This document shows positions 1 to 5,290 of a DNA stretch of 5,290 bases, piece after piece. Position numbers and translations under genes: made by a program. Under the pieces are notes generated by a model. The model was not told the DNA's origin, did not search any database, and saw only the letters and a program-made list of their open reading frames with translations. The stretch's first letter is position 1. Every line of letters starts with the position of its first letter. Source of the stretch: Treponema sp. (GTDB lineage Bacteria > Spirochaetota > Spirochaetia > Treponematales > Treponemataceae); NCBI GenBank assembly GCA_017544745.1, contig JAFYDO010000026.1, positions 1 through 5,290 on the forward strand, given 5' to 3'.

Positions 1-1
1 A

Positions 2-958
2 ATGAAAAAAATAAATAAATTATTACTGGCAGGTCTGCTCTTTGCACTGGCAACCAGCAGCTTTGCCGCTTCAAAAAAATCTATTGTCTGCACAACCTTT
101 CCGCAGTACGATTGGATTGCAAATATTCTTGGAAACAAAGCAGGTTCCTTTGAACTGACACTCCTTTTGAATAACGGAACCGACCTTCATAGTTACCAGC
201 CATCAATAAAGGACATAGCAAAGATTTCTACCTGTGATCTTTTTATCTATGTCGGTGGCGAAAGTGATGAATGGGTCGAAAATGTTTTAGCAAGCGCAAA
301 AAACAAAAACATGCTTGTCGTAAATATGATGGAAGCTCTTGGAGAAAATGTTTATGAAGAAGAACTTATAGAAGGCATGCAGGGTGAAGAAGAGGATGAC
401 GAGGAAGGCGAAGAAGAACCTGAATACGACGAACACATCTGGCTTTCTTTGAGAAATGCTGCTTTGCTAACACAAACTCTTTCCCAGAATATCCAGAAGC
501 TTGATTCAAAAAATGTGGGTGAATACAAAAAAAATACAGAAGCGTTTATTTCAAAGCTTAATGCTCTGGACGCTCAATATTCAAAAGCTGTTGCTGGTGC
601 AAAATACAACACTTTGCTTTATGCAGACCGTTTTCCATTCCGCTATCTTACAGAAGATTATGGAATTAAATATTACGCTGCATTTATAGGCTGTTCTGCA
701 GAATCAGAAGCAAGCTTTGAAACAATTAAATTTCTTTCAGATAAATTAAAGCAGCTTGAGCTTCCTGCTGTACTCACACTGGAAAAATCAGACAAGAAAA
801 TTGCAAAAACTGTAATAGAAGCCTCCGGCAAAAAGAATGTAAAAATCCTTGAAATGGATTCGATTCAGTCTGTAACACAAAAAGAAATTAAAGCCGGAAA
901 AAACTATCTTAATACAATGGAAAAAAATCTGGAAACCTTAAAGGCGGCCTTGAATTAA
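2..958 (+). CDS. Metal ABC transporter substrate-binding protein (ZnuA/TroA-like, probably zinc)
   Basis: This is the periplasmic solute-binding protein that captures a divalent metal, probably Zn2+, and passes it to the permease encoded two genes downstream. Residues 1-22 form a Sec signal peptide (Lys-rich start, hydrophobic core, SFA cleavage site) with no lipobox Cys, so it should be soluble in the periplasm. Cluster A-I features visible: DLHSYQP with likely ligand His63, a GG-E-W stretch at 85-91, and DEHIWLSLRNA with likely ligand His145. Between them, residues 129-142 are almost all Glu/Asp, at the place where ZnuA has a His-rich loop. Where canonical proteins carry the third His, this one has ADRFPFRYL (208-216) followed by YGIKYYAAF and GCSAESEASFET; I recall this pattern from gut Clostridia homologues. 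The length of 318 aa is normal for the family. The signal peptide supports the start at base 2, although the ribosome binding site is outside the window. It is the first visible gene of the operon. Family is firm; metal identity is inferred. Confidence 0.93.
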   Translation: MKKINKLLLAGLLFALATSSFAASKKSIVCTTFPQYDWIANILGNKAGSFELTLLLNNGTDLHSYQPSIKDIAKISTCDLFIYVGGESDEWVENVLASAKNKNMLVVNMMEALGENVYEEELIEGMQGEEEDDEEGEEEPEYDEHIWLSLRNAALLTQTLSQNIQKLDSKNVGEYKKNTEAFISKLNALDAQYSKAVAGAKYNTLLYADRFPFRYLTEDYGIKYYAAFIGCSAESEASFETIKFLSDKLKQLELPAVLTLEKSDKKIAKTVIEASGKKNVKILEMDSIQSVTQKEIKAGKNYLNTMEKNLETLKAALN

Positions 959-959
959 T

Positions 960-1601
960 ATGAAGTTACTGGAATGTAAAAATCTAAGCTTAGGCTACGG
1001 CACAACCCTTATTCAACAGAACCTGAATATTTCGATAGAGCAGGGCGGTTATGTTTTTATTCTTGGAGAAAACGGCAGCGGTAAATCTACACTTGTAAAA
1101 ACAATGCTGGGGTTTATAAAGCCGTTTGCAGGTACAATTGAATACGCATCCGAATGGAATAAAAAAGGTCTTGGCTATCTGCCTCAAACTTCAGAGATTC
1201 AAAAAACATTCCCGGCCACAGTAAAGGAAATTGTTCTTTCGGGCTGCCAGGCAGACTTAGGACTTTTTCCTTTTTACAAAAAACGACATCACAACAAGGC
1301 GCTTCAAAATCTGGAGCTTGTCGGTATGCAGAATTATATACATCACAGTTTTAAAGAACTTTCCGGCGGCCAACAGCAGCGTGTCCTTTTTGCACGTTCC
1401 CTTTGCGCCGCAAGTTCAATTCTTGTAATGGACGAGCCCGCCAAGGGCTTTGACTCCGATGCTGTTAAGAAAATGTACGAAATTGTAAGTGAACTAAACA
1501 AACAGGGGCTTACCGTAATAACAATTAGCCACGACCTTGAAGCCGCAAAAAAATATGCAACCCAAATAATTACTCTTGAAAAACTGGAGGCACTTAAATG
1601 A
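960..1601 (+). CDS. Metal ABC transporter ATP-binding protein (ZnuC-like)
   Basis: This is the cytoplasmic ATPase that powers metal import through the permease encoded next. All nucleotide-binding motifs are visible in order: Walker A GENGSGKST (36-44), Q-loop Gln76 in GYLPQ, signature LSGGQQQR (134-141), Walker B ILVMDEP (154-160) and the H-loop His191 in TISHD. The D-loop region reads AKGFD rather than the common TxGLD or TxGVD, but its Asp165 is kept. At 213 aa it is slightly shorter than E. coli ZnuC and has no C-terminal extension. The start lies 1 nt after the stop of the binding-protein gene. A purine-rich AAAGGCGG at 940-947 sits rather far upstream, so translation is probably coupled. 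The start is natural because the MKLLECKNLSLGYG opening matches the usual first beta strand. The gene ends in an ATGA overlap with the permease gene. Confidence 0.95.
   Translation: MKLLECKNLSLGYGTTLIQQNLNISIEQGGYVFILGENGSGKSTLVKTMLGFIKPFAGTIEYASEWNKKGLGYLPQTSEIQKTFPATVKEIVLSGCQADLGLFPFYKKRHHNKALQNLELVGMQNYIHHSFKELSGGQQQRVLFARSLCAASSILVMDEPAKGFDSDAVKKMYEIVSELNKQGLTVITISHDLEAAKKYATQIITLEKLEALK
1586..1590 (+). promoter_or_regulatory. Ribosome binding site of the permease gene
   Basis: GGAGG lies 7 nt before the ATG at 1598, inside the last codons of the ATPase gene. It fixes the permease start at the ATGA overlap. Confidence 0.85.
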
Positions 1602-2446
1602 CAGAGCTTTTTCAAACCCTCCAGGTATATTTTTCATTTTCGTTTGTGCAATATGCTTTTATTGCGGGTATAATGATTGCAGCTGCTTCTTCCCTGCTTG
1701 GTGTAATTCTTGTACTCAAGCGTTTTTCTTACATTGGTGACGGTCTTTCTCATACAGCGTTTGGCGCAATGGCAATTGCTTCCATTTTAAAAATAGCAGG
1801 GACAACAGTTTTTGTTCTTCCTTTTACAGTAATCTGTGCAATTATTATTTTGTGTGCAAAGGAAAATTCTAAAATTAAAGGAGACGCCAGCGTTGCAATG
1901 ATTTCTGTTGGTGCTCTTGCTGTCGGCTATTTTCTTATGAATATTTTTTCTCCTCCTGCAAATCTTTCGGGAGATGTCTGTACAACACTCTTTGGTTCCA
2001 CATTAATTCTCACACTGACTAAAACAGATATGATTTTGTCTGTAGTAACCTCTGCGCTGGTGATTCTTTTTTTTGTGCTTTTTTACAACCGTATTTTTGC
2101 AGTTACCTTTGACGAAGACTTTTCTTTTGCGGGCGGCACAAACACAAAGCTCATGAACATAATTATGGCAGCAGTAATAGCAACTATAATTGTCCTTGCA
2201 ATGAATCTCGTTGGAACTCTGCTCATTTCGGCCCTTATTATTTTCCCTGCGGTTTCTTCTATGCAGTTGTTCAAAAGCTTTAAGAGAGTAACAATTTTTG
2301 CATGCTGCTTTTCTGTTTTCTGTGCAATTACAGGAATCCTTATTTCTATTCTTGCGGGAACACCGGTTGGTTCAACAATTGTTATAATAGATATTGCAGG
2401 TTTTGTAATCTGTAAGCTTGTTAGTCTTGCCTTACACAGGAGTTAG
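1598..2446 (+). CDS. Metal ABC transporter permease (ZnuB-like, ABC-3 family)
   Basis: This inner-membrane channel subunit of the metal importer would form a dimer bound to the ATPase and receive metal from the binding protein. The 282 aa are strongly hydrophobic, with about eight membrane segments (roughly 17-40, 52-66, 70-87, 97-115, 145-163, 184-222 as two spans, 231-253, 257-278). ABC-3 family marks visible are LKRFSYIGDGLSHTAFGAMA (40-59), the cytoplasmic FDEDFSFAGG (171-180) and GTLLISALIIFPAVSS (206-221). Length is typical. The start at the ATGA overlap is supported by GGAGG 7 nt upstream. The lipoprotein gene follows after only 4 nt. Zn versus Mn specificity cannot be read from the permease. 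Confidence 0.94.
   Translation: MTELFQTLQVYFSFSFVQYAFIAGIMIAAASSLLGVILVLKRFSYIGDGLSHTAFGAMAIASILKIAGTTVFVLPFTVICAIIILCAKENSKIKGDASVAMISVGALAVGYFLMNIFSPPANLSGDVCTTLFGSTLILTLTKTDMILSVVTSALVILFFVLFYNRIFAVTFDEDFSFAGGTNTKLMNIIMAAVIATIIVLAMNLVGTLLISALIIFPAVSSMQLFKSFKRVTIFACCFSVFCAITGILISILAGTPVGSTIVIIDIAGFVICKLVSLALHRS
2438..2442 (+). promoter_or_regulatory. Ribosome binding site that sets the lipoprotein start
   Basis: AGGAG lies 8 nt before the ATG at 2451, within the last permease codons. It decides for the 2451 start over the in-frame upstream ATG at 2418, which would add 11 residues ahead of a good signal peptide. Confidence 0.85.
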
Positions 2447-2450
2447 CAAA

Positions 2451-2909
2451 ATGAAAAAGGTTCTGTTTGTATTATTAATTTTCTCAGTTGTTCTCATTTC
2501 TTCCTGCTCAAAAAACAAAACAGCTGTAATCGAAGAAACTCAACCGGAATCAGAACCAAAACAAGAACCAACACCCAAAATAGACTACGACCTTACTAAT
2601 ATGGGCTACAATATGCTTTCGGGAATTACTTTTGAAATGCTCATTGAACCCGAAAAATATGTAGACAAAACAGTAAAAATCTCAGGCCAGTTTTATACAG
2701 AAGTAGAAGAGGGAATACGTTATTATTCAGTAATAGTCTGGGATGCTACACTCTGTTGTCCGGCTGGCATGGATTTTATACCGCCAGAAACAATGCAATT
2801 TCCTGATGATTTTCCAGCGGCAGAAACACAGATAACTGTAACAGGAATTTTGCGCGAGAATGTAGAAGATGGCAATTTGTTATTCTACGCTAACAAGGTA
2901 GAGTTTTAA
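2451..2909 (+). CDS. Small lipoprotein with Cys-Cys motif, fourth gene of the metal uptake operon
   Basis: This is a predicted membrane-anchored lipoprotein of 152 aa with no firm function. Residues 1-18 are a lipoprotein signal peptide (MKKVLF, hydrophobic core) ending in the lipobox ISS-Cys19. A Glu/Pro/Lys/Thr-rich linker follows (about 21-44). The rest (about 50-152) looks like a compact beta-rich, OB-like domain: EPEKYVDKTVKISGQFYT, then YYSVIVWDATLCCPAGMDFI with Cys102-Cys103, and ETQITVTGIL near the end. I recall similar CC-x-x-G-containing proteins beside zinc ABC transporters in Firmicutes, and a CC motif in the TIGR03943/YcgQ group, but I cannot confirm homology. The 4-nt gap from the permease implies co-transcription and a role in metal handling, perhaps as an accessory binder or chaperone; this is inference. 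A longer reading from 2418 is less likely. The stop overlaps the convergent FAD-subunit gene by 4 bp. Confidence 0.85.
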   Translation: MKKVLFVLLIFSVVLISSCSKNKTAVIEETQPESEPKQEPTPKIDYDLTNMGYNMLSGITFEMLIEPEKYVDKTVKISGQFYTEVEEGIRYYSVIVWDATLCCPAGMDFIPPETMQFPDDFPAAETQITVTGILRENVEDGNLLFYANKVEF

Positions 2910-3700
2910 GTTAACTGTTCAAAGCTATAGCGTGTAAGATTCAAAAACTGCTGGCGTACTACATCACTGATCATCTGATCAGTTGCAGCTTTCTGGAATT
3001 CCTTTTCAACCATATCCTGAATCTCATCAATATCTTTTTTTGTAAGTGGCAGTCTGTGACCAATAATTGCATTTTCAAGAGTGCGGCTTCGGAAAACAAA
3101 AGGACCAGCAAATGCAAGCCTTACATCTACCAGAGTATTGCGTTCAGTATCACCCAAAAAAACAAAAGAAGCAGAATGTTGGGTTACAGAATGTTCAGGG
3201 CCAATGCGTCGGAAAATCGAAACCTCGGGATACATAAGCGGTACCCTTATATTTTTAAGGATATATCCGTCGGGAATCTTTTTAAGATTCTGCAGAGTTT
3301 CGAGTTTGGTGTCTGTAGGACTTTGTAATTCAAGCTTGGTATCAAGCGCAATAAGCGGTGCAAACAGCGTGTGCTTGTGACCTTCTATACAAATGTTGCC
3401 GCCAATTGTTGCCATATTCCTTATGATAGGATTTGCAATACTCAAAATTGAGTCATATAAAACTAAGGGCAGGTGAGTCTGACCAATTGCAAGAATCTGA
3501 GCAAGTGAAGTTCCGGGACCAATTTCCAGAAAGCGTTCATGCCTGGTAATATGATTTAATTCCTGAATGCCGTAGGTGCTTATAGATTTTTCAGGGAGCT
3601 GGTCCAGCTGTGTGCAGCCTCCTACAACCGTAAGCTCCTTATTACTCTTGAGCTGGAAAAAAAGTTCAGAAATGTTTTTTGCAAATAAAATTGATTTCAT
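2906..3700 (-). CDS. FAD-binding subunit of a xanthine-dehydrogenase-family molybdenum hydroxylase
   Basis: This subunit would carry FAD and pass electrons from the [2Fe-2S] clusters to the final acceptor (NAD+ or another carrier). The family fold is clear in the 264 aa. Near the N-terminus are VVGGCTQL (25-32; usually GGT-D-L) and IGPGTSLAQI (60-69). The strongest mark is IRNMATIGGN (93-102), the FAD-pyrophosphate loop, followed by APLIALDTKLEL (114-125). The C-terminal domain ends with VRLAFAGP and RTLENAIIGHRL (193-217), matching the usual R-A-GA and E-L-G stretches. The canonical GD after GGN is absent (EGHKH instead) and the K-R-D-A stretch is altered (FRRIGPEHSVTQHSA). Length is normal, slightly short. 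The ATG overlaps the stop of the [2Fe-2S] gene as ATGA, with GGAG upstream. It is the last gene of the - strand cluster and its stop overlaps the lipoprotein gene. The substrate of the complex is unknown. Confidence 0.92.
   Translation of the reverse strand: MKSILFAKNISELFFQLKSNKELTVVGGCTQLDQLPEKSISTYGIQELNHITRHERFLEIGPGTSLAQILAIGQTHLPLVLYDSILSIANPIIRNMATIGGNICIEGHKHTLFAPLIALDTKLELQSPTDTKLETLQNLKKIPDGYILKNIRVPLMYPEVSIFRRIGPEHSVTQHSASFVFLGDTERNTLVDVRLAFAGPFVFRSRTLENAIIGHRLPLTKKDIDEIQDMVEKEFQKAATDQMISDVVRQQFLNLTRYSFEQLT
2966..2983. repeat. 18-bp perfect inverted repeat inside the FAD-subunit gene
   Basis: ACTGATCA, 2-nt spacer, TGATCAGT: eight perfect paired bases per arm, symmetrical about 2974-2975. 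It lies 57 bp past the lipoprotein stop and inside the last fifth of the FAD-subunit gene. No T-run follows in either direction, so it does not look like an intrinsic terminator. It could be a protein site, a transcript hairpin, or chance. Confidence 0.45.
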
Positions 3701-4197
3701 CTGTTCTTCTCCATTTTTTTCATTACACGCTCAAGTCCGTGATCGCGGATTTCTATTGCTATTACAATTCCGTTTATGAGTGTATTTAAGTCTGTACAGC
3801 ATGGTGCAAGGCTTCTTACCATTTCACGGATTTCGGCACGAGACGGAATCTTGTTCATTTTTAAGAGCTGATACGCGCAGAAAATTTTTCCTGCATTACA
3901 CAGCCCGCAGAGTTTAATTCCCGCAAGCTCAAAGCCCTTCATTATAATTGAATATTCTTTTGTTCGTTCAAAATATTCCAGAGTTACGATATCCGTATTC
4001 TGAATAATTCCAAGAGGAATCTTACAGGTTGCAACCGGATTGTCATTAAGTAAAACTGTACAGGAACCGCATGAGCCTTGTTTGCAGCCGCACTTTACAC
4101 TGGAACAACCAATTTTACGCAGAACAGACATTAGAGTTTCATCGGCAGGAGCATCAAGAATGGTCTTGTTTCCGTTTAAAATTATTGGCACATTCAT
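3697..4197 (-). CDS. [2Fe-2S] subunit of a xanthine-dehydrogenase-family molybdenum hydroxylase, with altered second cluster motif
   Basis: This is the small electron-transfer subunit that links the Mo centre to FAD. The N-terminal ferredoxin domain (about 1-78) has a canonical plant-type cluster: Cys38-x4-Cys43-x2-Cys46-x11-Cys58, in CKQGSCGSCTVLLNDNPVATC style. The C-terminal helical domain (about 85-150) should hold the second cluster with QCGFC...CRC. It has LCGLC instead (Cys97, Cys100), then APCCTD (Pro132, Cys133, Cys134) where CRCTGY is expected. The spacing puts Pro132 at the first ligand position and Cys134 at the second, with Cys133 in place of Arg. The Gln that normally contacts the molybdenum cofactor is Leu96. 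Extra Cys at 31, 36 and 107 are present. The length of 166 aa is typical. The start overlaps the upstream stop as ATGA and has a very strong GGAGG site. Subunit assignment is firm; whether both clusters form is open. Confidence 0.92.
   Translation of the reverse strand: MNVPIILNGNKTILDAPADETLMSVLRKIGCSSVKCGCKQGSCGSCTVLLNDNPVATCKIPLGIIQNTDIVTLEYFERTKEYSIIMKGFELAGIKLCGLCNAGKIFCAYQLLKMNKIPSRAEIREMVRSLAPCCTDLNTLINGIVIAIEIRDHGLERVMKKMEKNR
3706..3712 (-). promoter_or_regulatory. Ribosome binding site of the FAD-subunit gene
   Basis: GGAGAAG on the - strand; GGAG ends 8 nt before the ATG at 3700, inside the end of the [2Fe-2S] gene. It supports the ATGA-overlap start. Confidence 0.8.
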
Positions 4198-5290
4198 TTT
4201 TTCTCCTCCTCAGTTTTTTCTGTTTCAGTCTGCTTTTCTTCCTGCTTAATTTCTGTTCTGGTTTCGCGCTGTTTTATAAGTTCAAACAGTTGTTTTTCGG
4301 TACAAGGAAGCTTTGTAAGCTGAGTTGCAAGAGCAAGCGAGAGTGCAGAAGAAAAAGCTGCAGGTAATGTGTTTCGTACAAGCTCGCCAAGCTGACCCGA
4401 TTTATTTTTGGATGGAATAAATTCAATTGTAATGTTTTCGCACGGAATGGATTTTTCTTCTACAAGCATTTCCAGTTCCTGCTGAATCTCAAGCCGTATT
4501 GCTCTGAGCGCTGCAACCTTGTCAAAAAGCTCACCGCAGTCAATTACAAGCCAGATACCCTTTATTCGTTCGTTGTAAGTGTAAGTATCAAGCTCAACCT
4601 CTACAACAGCTGTAGCATAAGATGTGGTTCCAAAAGGGGTGCCGCTAAAAGTCTCTCGGTCAAAGCTTTTCTTTGCAGTTGCCGAAGAAGACTTTTTTAC
4701 TGTAATAGGAAGCGGAACATTAAAACGTTTTTTCTGAATATCCTGACAGCCTTTTTTTATAAGCTCATTTAAGGAACTGATTGTGTTGTAGGTATCTTCC
4801 GGTTGTACCGGCAGGTCATCTACATCAAAATCAGAATTAATGCTTACGTAATCCTTTCTTATTCCAAGAATCTCTGCTGCAGTTTTTTTCCATATTTCCT
4901 GAATTCCCTGTGACGGATTAATGGCGTGAATTATAAGATGGTCATTCGGCTGTAAGGTAAGTTCTACTTTATCTTCCGATGGAAAGCAGCTGGTGGCATA
5001 ATAATCAGAAACATTAAAAGCGCTGGCAATTCCAATACCGCGCAGGGGCAGGGCAAAAAATGGATTGCTGTTTTCCTGAATGCGGTCAAGCGCATCCATG
5101 TTGAAGGAAGAATACTTTCTGTTAAAATCGCTTATCTGAATTGCCCTTGAAAAAGTCTGCATGGAATTTTCATTTTCAAAAAGAAAAGGAAAATCATTTT
5201 TTCGCAGATGAAGATTTTTTAAGCGCAGCTCATCTGGCAGCATGTTTATCTGTTCAACAATTTTCTGTATATGATTTTCAATTGCAAAAA
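4194..5290 (-). CDS. Molybdenum-binding subunit of a xanthine-dehydrogenase-family hydroxylase, C-terminal half (5' end outside window)
   Basis: This is the large catalytic subunit, normally about 700-780 aa, that binds the molybdopterin cofactor and oxidises the substrate. Only the last 364 codons are visible. The frame stays open to the right edge: the 15 codons upstream of the ATG at 5243 read AIENHIQKIVEQIN, which joins to MLPDELRLKN as in the family's IE-hxx-A-x-DPxELRxKN stretch. That ATG is therefore internal, not the start. Counting from it, visible family features are LRGIGIA (67-73), NPSQGIQEIW then TAAEILGI (109-128), a VVEVELD strand (213-219), LVIDCG (232-237), SGQLGE with Glu287 at the place of the conserved catalytic GxGE, and LPCTEKQLFELI (312-323). 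The aSR-T-G-A, NP and GQ-EGG stretches are missing or unrecognisable, and the loop regions are shortened. The tail (about 325-349) is Glu/Lys/Thr-rich low complexity. It is followed by an ATGA overlap with the [2Fe-2S] gene. Substrate is unknown. Confidence 0.87.
   Translation of the reverse strand, partial: FAIENHIQKIVEQINMLPDELRLKNLHLRKNDFPFLFENENSMQTFSRAIQISDFNRKYSSFNMDALDRIQENSNPFFALPLRGIGIASAFNVSDYYATSCFPSEDKVELTLQPNDHLIIHAINPSQGIQEIWKKTAAEILGIRKDYVSINSDFDVDDLPVQPEDTYNTISSLNELIKKGCQDIQKKRFNVPLPITVKKSSSATAKKSFDRETFSGTPFGTTSYATAVVEVELDTYTYNERIKGIWLVIDCGELFDKVAALRAIRLEIQQELEMLVEEKSIPCENITIEFIPSKNKSGQLGELVRNTLPAAFSSALSLALATQLTKLPCTEKQLFELIKQRETRTEIKQEEKQTETEKTEEEKK
4203..4210 (-). promoter_or_regulatory. 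Strong ribosome binding site of the [2Fe-2S] gene, inside Glu codons of the upstream gene
   Basis: AGGAGGAG on the - strand; its GGAGG core ends 7 nt before the ATG at 4197. The same bases form most of the three GAG (Glu) codons in the tail of the molybdenum subunit. Confidence 0.85.

Noticed and set aside
1343..1615. Open frame of 90 codons on the - strand inside the ATPase gene
   Set aside because: It is a shadow of the strongly conserved ATPase on the + strand; the product resembles nothing and has no ribosome site worth noting.
2067..2084. T-runs (8 and 6) in the permease gene and an A-run of 8 at 527-534 as possible phase-variation tracts
   Set aside because: Runs of this length are expected at this base composition; they encode ordinary residues (FF, KK) and the genes are intact housekeeping types.
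2418..2450. Upstream in-frame ATG that would lengthen the lipoprotein by 11 residues
   Set aside because: The ATG at 2451 has AGGAG at proper spacing and begins an ideal lipoprotein signal; the longer form lacks a site and overlaps the permease.
2924..2931. GCTATAGC palindrome near the convergent junction as a terminator stem
   Set aside because: It is a self-complementary 8-mer with no loop and no following T-run.
3056..3380. Two overlapping + strand open frames inside the FAD-subunit gene
   Set aside because: They are antisense shadows of a gene with clear family motifs; the proteins look like random composition.
4040..4367. Two + strand open frames across the Fe-S/Mo subunit junction
   Set aside because: They lie antisense to two genes with recognised motifs; the Phe/Leu-rich stretch comes from reading the reverse of the Glu/Lys-rich tail.

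Overview
The window holds two convergent gene clusters that meet tail to tail near position 2908. Low G+C, very tight gene packing, an SPI/SPII-secreted protein set and close resemblance to gut-type homologues suggest a host-associated anaerobe, most plausibly a Treponema-like spirochaete or a Clostridia-like relative. This is an inference from protein style; no taxonomic marker (rRNA, tRNA) is present.

Left half, + strand (2-2909): a complete ABC-type metal uptake operon of the ZnuABC/TroABC class. It runs from a periplasmic metal-binding protein (2-958) through an ATPase (960-1601) and an ABC-3 membrane permease (1598-2446) to a small lipoprotein (2451-2909) with an adjacent Cys-Cys pair. 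Spacings are 1 nt, an ATGA overlap and 4 nt, so the four are almost certainly one transcript. Zinc is the likeliest substrate, but manganese or iron cannot be excluded. The binding protein has a Glu/Asp-rich loop where ZnuA proteins usually have a His-rich one, and has DRFPFRY where the third His ligand usually lies.

Right half, - strand (2906 to beyond 5290): three subunits of a xanthine-dehydrogenase-family molybdenum hydroxylase, transcribed in the order molybdenum subunit (5' end outside the window), [2Fe-2S] subunit, FAD subunit. Both junctions are ATGA overlaps with good ribosome binding sites. The FAD subunit looks functional. The iron-sulphur and molybdenum subunits depart from the canonical motifs: C-R-C of the second cluster is P-C-C, the Q of QCG is L, and the C-terminal Mo domain is shortened and lacks several signature stretches. 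This may be a divergent branch of the family with unknown substrate.

The two clusters overlap by 4 bp at their stop codons, leaving no room for an intergenic terminator. There is no gene-free stretch over 300 bases. No RNA genes, mobile elements or CRISPR arrays were seen. The promoters of both operons lie outside the window, so regulation (for example by Zur) cannot be judged here.
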